The notes below the pieces were generated by a model, which searched no databases, had not been told where the DNA came from, and saw nothing but the letters and a program-made list of their open reading frames with translations. This document shows positions 1-7,638 of a DNA stretch of 9,403 nt, in pieces. Positions within the stretch are counted from its first letter, which is position 1, and every line of letters begins with the position of its first letter. The stretch is taken from the NCBI GenBank assembly GCA_905216045.1, contig CAJMSL010000073.1, forward strand, positions 1 through 9,403, read 5' to 3'. Position numbers and translations under genes: made by a program. This stretch comes from an uncultured bacterium (GTDB lineage Bacteria; Actinomycetota; Coriobacteriia; Coriobacteriales; Coriobacteriaceae).

Positions 1-1044
1 TCGACCCTTTTGGGCCAGCTTGTGTTCTTTGAGATCACGGGTGCTTGCTCTTGGGGCCTCATTAGCTACTACATGTCGCCTACGGCCAAGAAGGCCGGCA
101 TGAAAGCCCTGATCATTACGCATATCGGTGCGCTTGGCCTGTATCTGGGCGCCGCCATCGTGTTTGCCCACACCGGCACCTTCGCCATTACCGCGATTGC
201 CGGCCTCGACGCCAAGCTCAAGGCTATCGTCCTTTTGCTCGTGCTGTTTGCGGCCTGGGCCAAGTCCGCGCAGGTCCCCATGTACATGTGGCTGCCTTCG
301 GCCATGGAGGCCCCGACGCCTGTTTCGGCTTACCTGCATGGCGCCTCGATGGTCAAGGTCGGCGTGTGCGTGTTCGCGCGTGCACTCGTCTCTGCCGGCG
401 AGATTCCTGAGATCGTGGGCTGGGTCGCCATTATCGACGCCATGGTCACCATGCTCTTTGGTTTCCTTATGTACCTGCCGCAAAAGGACATGAAGCGCCT
501 GCTGGCCTTCTCCACGATTGCCCAGCTCTCCTATGTGTTCTTTGGTCTGGGCCTTTCGGTCTTTGGCAGCCAGCTGGCTTTTGACGGTGCCGTGTGCCAC
601 ATCTTTAACCACGCTTTCTCCAAGACCCTGTTCTTCCTGATCGCCGGTTCGTTCTCCTTTACGCTCGGCACGCGTATGCTGCCCAAGCTTCGCGGCATCG
701 TGAAGAAGTACCCGATCTCGGGCGTGGGCTTTGGTGTCGCGGCGCTCGCCATTGCCGGCGTGCCGCCCATGAACACGTTCTTCTCGAAGTTCCAGATTAT
801 CGCCGGCGGCTTCTCTGTGGGTGCCGGCAACGTCGCGATCCTGGTGCTCGTGTGCATCATGGTCGCCGAGACCGTCGCCACCTTCGCCTGGTTCCTCAAG
901 TGGATGGGCTATTGCCTGCCCGGCGAGCCGAGCGACGAGGTCGCTGCGGGAGCCCCGCTTCCCCGCGCGATGGCGTTCGTGTTCATCGTGCTCATCATCA
1001 TGGTTATCGTCAGCGGCCCGCTTTCGGCCAGCTGGATCGGTTAG
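1..1044 (+). CDS. hyfD: HyfD, antiporter-like membrane subunit of hydrogenase-4 (5' partial)
   Basis: This is the C-terminal 347 residues of an inner-membrane proton-conducting subunit of the NuoL/M/N (Mrp antiporter) family. The frame is open from base 1, so the real start lies upstream; E. coli HyfD is about 479 residues, so roughly the first 130 are missing. The visible part begins STLLGQLVFFEITG, very close to E. coli HyfD. It carries the family's channel residues: the helix-5 Glu (window codon 11) and the Lys in AAWAKSAQ (codon 88, bases 262-264), followed by the signature MWLPSAMEAPTPVSAYLHG. Several further hydrophobic helices follow, ending in GPLSASWIG. Family knowledge says these subunits form half-channels in the membrane arm; ion pumping here is inferred. 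The stop TAG lies inside the Shine-Dalgarno sequence of hyfE. HyfB/HyfF are paralogues, but the segment fits HyfD best. Confidence 0.94.
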   Translation, partial: STLLGQLVFFEITGACSWGLISYYMSPTAKKAGMKALIITHIGALGLYLGAAIVFAHTGTFAITAIAGLDAKLKAIVLLLVLFAAWAKSAQVPMYMWLPSAMEAPTPVSAYLHGASMVKVGVCVFARALVSAGEIPEIVGWVAIIDAMVTMLFGFLMYLPQKDMKRLLAFSTIAQLSYVFFGLGLSVFGSQLAFDGAVCHIFNHAFSKTLFFLIAGSFSFTLGTRMLPKLRGIVKKYPISGVGFGVAALAIAGVPPMNTFFSKFQIIAGGFSVGAGNVAILVLVCIMVAETVATFAWFLKWMGYCLPGEPSDEVAAGAPLPRAMAFVFIVLIIMVIVSGPLSASWIG

Positions 1045-1049
1045 GAGGT
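1043..1049 (+). promoter_or_regulatory. Ribosome binding site of hyfE overlapping the hyfD stop codon
   Basis: AGGAGGT, a near-perfect anti-16S match, begins within the hyfD TAG stop codon and ends 8 bases before the hyfE ATG at 1058. Placing the site on the previous stop implies that ribosomes finishing hyfD help start hyfE, and it fixes the hyfE start. Confidence 0.85.
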
Positions 1050-1057
1050 AGAACGAC

Positions 1058-1711
1058 ATGGGTTATTCGATCGTCAACATCCTTGGCGGCCTTCTGATCG
1101 TCACGTCCACCATGGTGGTCGTCTCCAAGAACATCAAGCACGCCATCAGCTGGTATGCGGTGCAGTCGCTGGTGCTCGTGGGACTGCTCGCTACGCTCGG
1201 TGCCACCACCGGTGCGCAGGAGCTGCTTATGTGGGCTGGATCTGCCTTTATCACCAAGGTCGTCCTGGTCCCTTATATCCTTAACCGCGCATACAAGAAG
1301 ATGGGCGAGCCGAGCGACGCATCGCTCAAGGCCGGCCTTAAGCCCGCGTGGGCCATCTGCATCATCGCCGTCGAGGTCGCGATCTGCTTTGCCGTCGTGA
1401 CGCAGATCAGCCTGCCCACGGCCGAGGTCGCAACGCCTGCGCTCGCTATTAGCTTCGCTCACTTCTTTGTGGGCCTCACCTGCATCATCTCGCAGCGCAA
1501 CATCATGAAGCAGATCTTTGGATACTGCCTTATGGAAAACGGCAGCCATGTGACGCTCGCGCTTTTGGCCCCCACCGCTCCCGAGATCATCGAGATCGGT
1601 ATCGCCACCGACGCCATCTTTGCCGTCATCATCATGTCCATCGTCGTGCGTCGCATTTGGGACGACTCCCACTCGCTCGATGCGCGCGACCTGTCCGAGC
1701 TGAGGGGGTAG
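1058..1711 (+). CDS. hyfE: HyfE, small membrane subunit of hydrogenase-4
   Basis: This 217-residue integral membrane protein of the HyfE family (E. coli HyfE, 216 residues) has an N-terminal half related to NuoK. Hydrophobic helices lie at about residues 5-25, 30-50, 55-75, 100-120, 128-150 and 160-190. Conserved HyfE blocks are visible: YAVQSLVLVGLLATL, SAFITKVVLVP, then SQRNIMKQIFGYCLMENGSH, ending in EIGIATDAIFAVII. The role is structural, joining the antiporter-like subunits in the membrane arm of the formate hydrogenlyase-2 complex; a direct part in ion conduction is inference from NuoK. The ATG is 13 bases after the hyfD stop and has an ideal ribosome site. No TTA, CTA or TCA codon is used. 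Identification is secure. Confidence 0.96.
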   Translation: MGYSIVNILGGLLIVTSTMVVVSKNIKHAISWYAVQSLVLVGLLATLGATTGAQELLMWAGSAFITKVVLVPYILNRAYKKMGEPSDASLKAGLKPAWAICIIAVEVAICFAVVTQISLPTAEVATPALAISFAHFFVGLTCIISQRNIMKQIFGYCLMENGSHVTLALLAPTAPEIIEIGIATDAIFAVIIMSIVVRRIWDDSHSLDARDLSELRG

Positions 1712-1714
1712 TCC

Positions 1715-3274
1715 ATGGAAACGTTGATTCTCGCCCTGCTCGCGACTCCTTTGGTGTTCTCGCTGGTCATGGCGTTTTTGCCCAAGAACACGTCCTATAA
1801 CGTGTTTGCCGGTCTCAACCTGGTCTCCGTCGCAGCCGTCCTGGTGCTGTCGATTATGACGGCCGGTGACGTCCTTACGAGTGGCGAAACCGCGAGCGCT
1901 CTTGGCCTGTGGTTCCACCTCGATTCGCTGGGCGCCATCTTTGTGCTGCTCATCGGCTTTATCGGTTTTCTTACGGGGCTGTTCTCGCTGCCCTATGTAA
2001 AGGCCGATATCGAGGAGGGCTCCATGCCCGCCGAGCGCGCCAAGCAGTATTTTGCGCTGTTTAGCCTGTTTGTGTTCACTATGCTGCTCGCGTGCCTGTC
2101 TAACAACATGATCCTCACGTGGGCCGCCGTGGAGGCAACCACGCTTTCCACCGTGTTCCTCGTGGGTATCTACAAGAACAAGACGGCCCTCGAGGCTTCT
2201 TGGAAGTATGCGATGGTCTGCACCGCCGGCGTGGCCTTTGGCCTGTTCGGCACGCTGCTGATCTACGCCAACGCCGCCGACGTGATTCCCAACGCCCACG
2301 AGGCCGCATTCCTGTCGTGCGTGCTGCCGTATGCCGACCAGTTCGACCCGACGCTCATGCGCCTCGCCTTTGCGTTTATCGTGATCGGCTTTGGCACCAA
2401 GGCCGGCCTGTTCCCCATGCACACTTGGCTGCCCGATGCCCACTCCCAGGCCCCGAGCCCTGTCTCGGCCCTGCTCTCGGGCGTGCTGCTTAAGTGCGCC
2501 ATGCTCGTGATCATGCGCTTCTACGGCTTTACTATCCAGGCCGTGGGCGCCGAGTATCCGCAGCTTTTGCTGCTGATCGTCGGCACGCTGTCCATTTTGG
2601 TGGCGGCACTTTCGATGTTTCGCCAGGACGACCTCAAGCGCCGCTTTGCGTACTCGTCTGTGGAGAACGTGGGCGTTATCGCCCTGTGCCTGGGTATCGG
2701 TGGCCCGCTGGGTATCGCCGCGGCCCTGCTGCACTGCGTGTTCCACGGCTTTACCAAGACGCTTGCCTTCTGCGTGTCTGGCAACATCCAGCACGCCTTT
2801 GGTACGCGTAGCCTGGCCAAGATCCAGGGCGTCGTCGAGGTTGCCCCCGCAACCGCCGCGCTCGCCATTCTGGCGCTGCTCGGCCTTGCCGCCTTCCCGC
2901 CCTTTGGCATGTTCATCTCCGAGTTCCTGACTTTTGTCGCCGGTGTTACCGCCGGTCCCATGTGGCTGGTCGTCGTGGTCGCCCTCGGTCTTACCGTGGC
3001 CATCTCCGCGCTCACCCGCATCGCACTCAAGTCGGTATTCGGTCATGCGCCCCAGGGCATGGGCAAGCATGAGGCCCCGGCGCTCATGCTTATCCCCGAA
3101 ATCATCCTGGCTGTCATGATCTTGTGGTTTGGCATCGCCACCCCGCTGCCTCTCGTGCACGGTGTGGAGACTGCGACCGGCATCGTGCTCGAGCAGAGCA
3201 CCGAGGAACTTCACGCGACGCCGATGTACCGCGCTGTGTTCGGTACCGAGACCGCTCAGAGCGAGGTGGAGTAA
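1715..3274 (+). CDS. hyfF: HyfF, antiporter-like proton channel subunit of hydrogenase-4
   Basis: This 519-residue polytopic membrane protein of the NuoL/M/N antiporter-like family has nearly the same length as E. coli HyfF (526). Conserved features are LWFHLDSLG near residues 65-73, WAAVEATTLSTVFLVGIY with the channel Glu at E140, GFGTKAGLFPMHTWLPDAHS with the channel Lys at K229, then QAPSPVSALLSGVLL, YSSVENVG and HGFTKTLAFCVSGN. A hydrophilic tail of about 35 residues ends the protein. In respiratory complex I and group 4 hydrogenases such subunits carry the ion half-channels; with HyfD (and probably HyfB upstream) this complex would have several, unlike Hyc with one. Which ion is moved cannot be read here. 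The ATG is 3 bases after the hyfE stop, preceded by GAGGGGG at 1702-1708. Confidence 0.96.
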   Translation: METLILALLATPLVFSLVMAFLPKNTSYNVFAGLNLVSVAAVLVLSIMTAGDVLTSGETASALGLWFHLDSLGAIFVLLIGFIGFLTGLFSLPYVKADIEEGSMPAERAKQYFALFSLFVFTMLLACLSNNMILTWAAVEATTLSTVFLVGIYKNKTALEASWKYAMVCTAGVAFGLFGTLLIYANAADVIPNAHEAAFLSCVLPYADQFDPTLMRLAFAFIVIGFGTKAGLFPMHTWLPDAHSQAPSPVSALLSGVLLKCAMLVIMRFYGFTIQAVGAEYPQLLLLIVGTLSILVAALSMFRQDDLKRRFAYSSVENVGVIALCLGIGGPLGIAAALLHCVFHGFTKTLAFCVSGNIQHAFGTRSLAKIQGVVEVAPATAALAILALLGLAAFPPFGMFISEFLTFVAGVTAGPMWLVVVVALGLTVAISALTRIALKSVFGHAPQGMGKHEAPALMLIPEIILAVMILWFGIATPLPLVHGVETATGIVLEQSTEELHATPMYRAVFGTETAQSEVE

Positions 3275-3277
3275 CGA

Positions 3278-5050
3278 ATGATTGAAACTGAGAACAAGGT
3301 GTATGCCCGTCGCTGCGAGAGCCATGTCGAGGCCCTGCGCCGCGCCGTTCCGGGCTGCATCGAGAAGGTCGAGTGGCAGTGCGAGGACCAGCTGACGATT
3401 ACCGTCAAGCAGGACAAGCTGCCCGATGCCGTCCACTACCTGTATTACGAGCGCTACGGCTGGATTCCCGTGATCATCGGCAACGACGAGCGCAGTCTGT
3501 GCGGCCGCTACGCCGTGTATTACGTCATCTCCATGGAGGGGGAGGACCCCGGCTGGGTGACCGTGCGCACCGAGGTCGATCCCGCCAAGATGACGTTCCC
3601 GTCCGTGACGCCGTTCGTCCCCGCCTGCGTGTGGGGCGAGCGTGAGCTTCGCGACATGTTCGGCCTGATTCCCGAGGGCCTGCCCGATCGTCGCCGCCTG
3701 GTGCTGCCCGATGACTGGCCCAGCGGCCTGTACCCGCTGCGCAAGGACTCCATGGACTACCGTTTCCGTCCCGCTCCCGCGAGCGATATGGAAAACTACG
3801 AGTTCTTGGCCGATACCAAGGGCAAGGAGACGACGCTCGTTCCCATGGGCCCGCTGCACATTACCTCCGATGAGCCTGGCCACTTCCGCCTGTTTGTCGA
3901 GGGCGAGACGATCGTCGACGCCGATTACCGTCTGTTCTACGTGCACCGCGGCATGGAGAAGGTTGCCGAGACGCGCCTGAACTATGACGCCGTGACGTTC
4001 CTCGCCGACCGCATCTGCGGCATCTGCGGCTGCGCCCACTCGGTGGCCTATGCCGAGGCCGTCGAGCGTGCCCAGGGCATTCATGTCCCGCCGCGCGCCC
4101 AGTACATCCGCGCTATCATGCTCGAGGTCGAGCGTCTGCACTCGCATCTGCTCAACATTGGCCTGGCGTCGCACTACACGGGCTTCGACTCCGGCTTCCA
4201 GCAGTTCTTCCGCGTCCGCGAGAAGTCCATGGACCTGGCCGAGAAGCTCTCCGGTCACCGCAAGACCTACGGCCTCAACGTGATCGGCGGCGTGCGTCGC
4301 GACATTTTGGCCGAGCAGAAGCTTTCCACGCTCACGACCATCCACCAGCTGCGCTCCGAGGTTCAGGAGCTCGTCGACGTCTTGCTCTCCACGCCCAACT
4401 TTATCGAGCGTACGAGCGGTATCGGCATCTTGGACCGCAAGATCGCACGTGACTTCTCGCCGGTCGGCCCGCTCATGCGTGGCTCGGGCTATGCCCGCGA
4501 CGTGCGCTTTGACCATCCCTTCGACGGCTACGCCGATCCGGACGTCCAAAAGATGCACGCCGCTACGGCCGACACCTGCGATGCCTTCGGCCGTACCGCC
4601 GTTCGCATCCAGGAGGTCTACGATTCGATCGACATGATCGAGACCATGCTCGAGAACTGCCCGTCGGGCCCCATCCTCACCACGGATTGGGAGTACACCC
4701 CGCACAAGTACGCCATCGGCGCCACCGAGGCGCCGCGTGGCGAGGACGTGCACTGGGCGATGCTCGGCAACAACCAGAAGTGCTACCGCTGGCGCGCCAA
4801 GGCCGCCACGTACAGTAACTGGCCGGTCCTGCGCTACATGTTCCGCGGCAACACCGTGGGCGACGCGGCGCTGATCGTCGGCTCGCTCGACCCGTGCTAC
4901 TCCTGCACCGACCGCGTGACGGTGACCGATGTCGCCGCCAAGCGCGACCACGTGCTCGACAAGGAGCAGTTCGAGAACGTCTGGCGCGACAAGTCTCCGC
5001 TTGCGGGCGAGGGCACCATGGCCGCTCCGCTCGATGAGGAGGCGCTCTAA
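3278..5050 (+). CDS. hyfG: HyfG, catalytic large subunit of group 4 [NiFe]-hydrogenase
   Basis: This 590-residue fusion of a NuoC-like N-terminal domain and a NuoD-like catalytic domain is the same design as E. coli HyfG/HycE. The NuoC signature WGERELRDMFG is at residues 119-129 and the NuoD HRGMEK block at 223-228. The NiFe site ligands are visible: motif L1 RICGICGCAH (residues 245-254, Cys247 and Cys250) and motif L2 DPCYSC (538-543, Cys540 and Cys543). L2 is followed by TDR, not His, as in Hyc/Hyf enzymes. It should reduce protons to H2 on the cytoplasmic side using electrons relayed from formate. E. coli HycE is cut after the matching Arg; here that would be after R546, releasing a 44-residue tail. 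The ATG is 3 bases after the hyfF stop, with GAGGTGGA at 3263-3270. HycI, four genes downstream, is the likely protease. Confidence 0.97.
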   Translation: MIETENKVYARRCESHVEALRRAVPGCIEKVEWQCEDQLTITVKQDKLPDAVHYLYYERYGWIPVIIGNDERSLCGRYAVYYVISMEGEDPGWVTVRTEVDPAKMTFPSVTPFVPACVWGERELRDMFGLIPEGLPDRRRLVLPDDWPSGLYPLRKDSMDYRFRPAPASDMENYEFLADTKGKETTLVPMGPLHITSDEPGHFRLFVEGETIVDADYRLFYVHRGMEKVAETRLNYDAVTFLADRICGICGCAHSVAYAEAVERAQGIHVPPRAQYIRAIMLEVERLHSHLLNIGLASHYTGFDSGFQQFFRVREKSMDLAEKLSGHRKTYGLNVIGGVRRDILAEQKLSTLTTIHQLRSEVQELVDVLLSTPNFIERTSGIGILDRKIARDFSPVGPLMRGSGYARDVRFDHPFDGYADPDVQKMHAATADTCDAFGRTAVRIQEVYDSIDMIETMLENCPSGPILTTDWEYTPHKYAIGATEAPRGEDVHWAMLGNNQKCYRWRAKAATYSNWPVLRYMFRGNTVGDAALIVGSLDPCYSCTDRVTVTDVAAKRDHVLDKEQFENVWRDKSPLAGEGTMAAPLDEEAL

Positions 5051-5051
5051 T

Positions 5052-5768
5052 ATGCTGAAGCTTTGGAAGGTTAACGCCAAGGCCGGTGACGCGACGGTCA
5101 AGTACCCGTTTGCGCCGTTTCCCACCAACAAGGACATGCGCGGCAAGCCCGAGCACAATGCCGAGCTCTGCATCGCCTGCGGTGCCTGCGGCGTGGCTTG
5201 TCCGGCCGATGCCATTCGCATGGACGCTGACCTTGCAGCCGATACCATTACCTGGTCGATCGACTACGGCCGCTGCATCTTTTGCGGCCGCTGCGAGGAA
5301 GCCTGCCCCATGGAGGCCATCAAGCTCACCGAGGAGTTTGAGCTGGCCGTCATGAGCAAGGACGACCTCACCAGCAAGAGCGTCTACACGCTCGAGCACT
5401 GCTCGCGCTGCGGCAAGCCGTTTGCCCCGCACAAGGAAATCGACTACGCCAAGCGCCTGCTGCAAAAGACCGGCGGCATGGAGGCCATCCAGGCCGCCCG
5501 TACCGTCGGTATGTGCCAGGAGTGCAAGCGCGAGCTCGACGCCCTGCGCGCCGCCTCGGCCGTAAAGACCGGCAACGCGCACGGCATGGCTGCCAACGAG
5601 ACGCTTGCGTCCGGTGAGCCCCAGGGCCCCGGCATGGAGTATCTGGGCGGCCACGGCGTGAACCCGGAGTATATCGACCGCGAGCTCAACCCCGATGCGC
5701 CCGAGATTCCCGCCGGTCCGGCGCCGGTCGAGGGCATCATCATGGATTTTGAAACGAAGGAGGAGTAA
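5052..5768 (+). CDS. hyfH: HyfH, 2x[4Fe-4S] electron-transfer subunit
   Basis: This 238-residue ferredoxin-type protein of the HycF/HyfH (NuoI-like) family passes electrons towards the NiFe subunits. It opens MLKLWKVNAKAGDATVKYPF, like E. coli HycF. Two classic 4Fe-4S motifs are present: C40/C43/C46/C50 and C75/C78/C81/C85, each ending in CP. Two further CxxC pairs, HCSRC (117/120) and MCQEC (155/158), flank the conserved PFAPHKEI block and could hold a metal; E. coli HycF also has them. Residues from about 164 form a long low-complexity Ala/Gly/Pro/Glu-rich tail, making the protein roughly 55 residues longer than E. coli HyfH as I recall it. The frame is open upstream of 5052, but this ATG has GAGGAGG at 5036-5042 and lies one base past the hyfG stop, so it is the start. 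Confidence 0.95.
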   Translation: MLKLWKVNAKAGDATVKYPFAPFPTNKDMRGKPEHNAELCIACGACGVACPADAIRMDADLAADTITWSIDYGRCIFCGRCEEACPMEAIKLTEEFELAVMSKDDLTSKSVYTLEHCSRCGKPFAPHKEIDYAKRLLQKTGGMEAIQAARTVGMCQECKRELDALRAASAVKTGNAHGMAANETLASGEPQGPGMEYLGGHGVNPEYIDRELNPDAPEIPAGPAPVEGIIMDFETKEE

Positions 5769-5770
5769 CC

Positions 5771-6553
5771 ATGGCCGAACCCACGCTTTTGCCCGAGCGG
5801 CTTCAGTACCGCCCGACCAAGATCGAGCTCGACGAGAGCATCGAGAAGGCCAAGGCGACCCTTCTTAAGAAGATCAAGCGCTCGGTGTACGTCTACCGTG
5901 TTGACTGCGGCGGTTGCAACGGCTGCGAGATCGAGATCTTCGGTTCCATCACGCCCGTCTTCGACGTCGAGCGCTTTGGCATCAAGGTCGTGCCCTCGCC
6001 CCGTCACGCCGATGTGCTGCTGTACACCGGCGCCGTGACGCGTGCCATGCGCATGCCGGCCCTGCGCGCCTTTGAGGCCGCACCCGATCCCAAGATTGTG
6101 GTGTCCTATGGCGCGTGCGGCTGCACCGGTGGCATCTTCTACGACAACTACTGCGTCTGGGGCGGCACGGACAAGATCTTGCCGGTCGATGTCTACATCC
6201 CCGGCTGCCCTCCCAGCCCCGCGCAGACCGTCTACGGCTTTGCCATGGCACTTGGCCTGCTGGACCAAAAGCTCCATGCCGAGACCACGGTGGAGGCCGC
6301 CGGCGAGCAAGCCGATATCCTGCACCCCGGTGTGCCGTACAAACTGCGCGTCGCCATCGAGCGCGAGGCTCGCGCCATGAGCGGCTACCGTTACGGCCGC
6401 GACCTGGCCAACGAGTTTATGGATACGCTCGAGGGCGCGCCCAAGGGCGATATCCGCGGTGTCATGGCGCTGCTCATCGACAAGCAAGATGATCCTCGCC
6501 GCGTTGAGGTCTACTCGGCGTTGCAGGATCTGGTGCTGGCCGGAGGTCGCTAG
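5771..6553 (+). CDS. hyfI: HyfI, [4Fe-4S] small subunit of hydrogenase-4
   Basis: This 260-residue NuoB-like small subunit pairs with HyfG and carries the proximal [4Fe-4S] cluster. The block KRSVYVYRVDCGGCNGCEIEIF (split as residues 36-57) is almost the same as in E. coli HyfI (252 residues). Likely cluster ligands are C49 and C52 (CNGC), C116 (GACG) and C146 (PGCPP). Also conserved are VVPSPRHADVLLYTGAVTRA, YCVWGGTDKI and PVDVYIPGCPPSP. The C-terminal SGYRYGRDLANEF block is shared with Hyf/Hyc small subunits. There is no twin-arginine signal, as expected for a cytoplasm-facing group 4 enzyme. The start is fixed by AAGGAGGAG at 5757-5765, which runs into the hyfH stop. The last codons contain the ribosome site of hyfJ. 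Confidence 0.97.
   Translation: MAEPTLLPERLQYRPTKIELDESIEKAKATLLKKIKRSVYVYRVDCGGCNGCEIEIFGSITPVFDVERFGIKVVPSPRHADVLLYTGAVTRAMRMPALRAFEAAPDPKIVVSYGACGCTGGIFYDNYCVWGGTDKILPVDVYIPGCPPSPAQTVYGFAMALGLLDQKLHAETTVEAAGEQADILHPGVPYKLRVAIEREARAMSGYRYGRDLANEFMDTLEGAPKGDIRGVMALLIDKQDDPRRVEVYSALQDLVLAGGR
6542..6547 (+). promoter_or_regulatory. Ribosome binding site of hyfJ inside the hyfI 3' end
   Basis: GGAGGT within the last codons of hyfI is followed, 6 bases later, by the abutting stop/start TAGATG at 6551-6556. This supports the early ATG for hyfJ, even though it adds about 43 residues not found in E. coli HyfJ. Confidence 0.75.
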
Positions 6554-7135
6554 ATGGAGCTCACGGACCGCTCTGGTTACTTTGCGGGCCCCGGTATGCT
6601 CGGCGGCTCCTTTGGCGATGCCTCGCGCGCAAGCGACGAGGCCGCCGAGGGCGTCGCCGACCCCTGCCTGGGTCACGCGCCCGACCAGGTGGTCTTCTAC
6701 GAGCTCACGCGTAAGTTTGTGGAGACCGAGGAAGACGTTCCCCAGGAGGCCTGCGACGTGCTGTACTACACGCTCGCCGTGGGCCACCACACCGGCGTGC
6801 TCGACTGCTTTGAGCCGCGCCTGTCGGTGCCGGTGAACGTGTTCTATTCGCTCGTTGACGCGCTGCCGGAGGGGGAGGCCAAAACCAAGTTCGAGGCCAT
6901 CCGCTCCTTTGGTGAGTGCCAGCTCGACAAGGCGGCGGTGCCGTCGCTGCTCGAGACCTGCGATGCGTTGCTCGACGAGCGCGGTTTTCGCGGTTCTGCC
7001 AAGGCCGGCATCTCGGTGTTCGATGACGACTTTGGCCTGCATGCCCAGCAGGTCGCGTTCTTAATGAAGTTTCGCGATCTGGTTGAGCGCGTGCGCGATG
7101 TGTCGGGCGTGTATCTGACGGGGAGGTTGCAGTAA
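6554..7135 (+). CDS. hyfJ: HyfJ, HycH-family formate hydrogenlyase assembly protein
   Basis: This 193-residue soluble protein has a C-terminal 150 residues matching the HycH/HyfJ family (E. coli HyfJ about 137 residues). From residue 44 it reads DQVVFYELTRKFVETEEDVP, then YYTLAVGHHTGVLDCFE (GHH at 77-79), ending VYLTGRLQ. HycH-type proteins are needed for hydrogenase-3 maturation, probably acting on the large subunit precursor; the biochemical action is not settled. The first 43 residues are Gly/Ala/Asp-rich with no recognised domain. The ATG directly follows the hyfI stop and has a good ribosome site, and I saw no better internal start just before the conserved part. It contains one TTA leucine codon (7061-7063), a triplet absent from hyfE, hyfF, hyfG, hyfI and hycI. 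The stop TAA overlaps the next ATG by one base. Confidence 0.88.
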   Translation: MELTDRSGYFAGPGMLGGSFGDASRASDEAAEGVADPCLGHAPDQVVFYELTRKFVETEEDVPQEACDVLYYTLAVGHHTGVLDCFEPRLSVPVNVFYSLVDALPEGEAKTKFEAIRSFGECQLDKAAVPSLLETCDALLDERGFRGSAKAGISVFDDDFGLHAQQVAFLMKFRDLVERVRDVSGVYLTGRLQ

Positions 7136-7638
7136 TGGGTCGCGTTGTGGATGGTCGTGTGAACGGCGCTCCGTTTGCGGGTATCGTGCTCACGGCGGGA
7201 AGCGTGCTGCGTGCCGACGATGCCGCCGGCCCTGTGCTCTCCAAAAAGATGGAGGACGCGCCGCTTGCCGGCTGGTACACCATCGATGGCGGTCAGACGC
7301 CCGAGGATGACATCATCGAGGTCAAGCGCGAGCGTCCGCCGCGTTTGGTTTTGGTCGATGCCGCCGACATGGCGCTGCCCGTCGGCGCCATCCGCCTGCT
7401 CGACAAACGCGACGTGGCCCGCAAGTCGATGTTCACCACGCATTCGCTTCCTTTGTCGATTCTGATCGAAGAGATTGAGCAATCGTGCGAAGATATCGTC
7501 TTCATAGGGATTCAGCCGGGCGATACGGAGTTTTACAACCCTATGTCCCCGGAGGTCTTTGACGCCGTCGACGCCGTGTACGACGCCGTGGTCGCCAACG
7601 ACTTTTCCCACTTTGTCCGCTTGGGACAAGAGCAATAG
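7135..7638 (+). CDS. hycI: HycI-type hydrogenase maturation endopeptidase
   Basis: This 167-residue Ni-dependent aspartic-type protease of the HycI/HyaD family would cut the C-terminal tail from the NiFe large subunit (HyfG) once nickel is in place. Matching it to E. coli HycI (156 residues; Asp16, Asp62, His90) gives D29 in RADDAAGP, D75 in LVDAADM and H103 in TTHSLPL, so all metal-site residues are kept. Other shared blocks are YTIDGGQTPEDDI, FIGIQP and FYNPMSPEV. Two things are unusual: about 13 extra N-terminal residues, and the usual GN before the first Asp is GS. The start overlaps the hyfJ stop (TAATG) and is preceded by GGGGAGGT at 7120-7127. In E. coli the hyf operon has no hycI; here it is built in, so the operon supplies its own protease. 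Confidence 0.92.
   Translation: MGRVVDGRVNGAPFAGIVLTAGSVLRADDAAGPVLSKKMEDAPLAGWYTIDGGQTPEDDIIEVKRERPPRLVLVDAADMALPVGAIRLLDKRDVARKSMFTTHSLPLSILIEEIEQSCEDIVFIGIQPGDTEFYNPMSPEVFDAVDAVYDAVVANDFSHFVRLGQEQ

Noticed and set aside
922..1319. A 16-bp direct repeat GGCGAGCCGAGCGACG at 922-937 and 1304-1319
   Set aside because: Both copies encode GEPSD within loops of hyfD and hyfE using the preferred codons; most likely coincidence in biased coding sequence.
1010..5248. Minus-strand open frame of 1,412 codons
   Set aside because: It lies opposite four well-identified hyf genes in codon register; its length follows from missing TTA/CTA/TCA codons. The translation is Arg/His/Gly/Asp-rich with no domain.
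5444..7042. Minus-strand open frame of 532 codons over hyfH, hyfI and hyfJ
   Set aside because: It is a register shadow of hyfI and hyfJ, closed on its upstream side by the single TTA of hyfJ.
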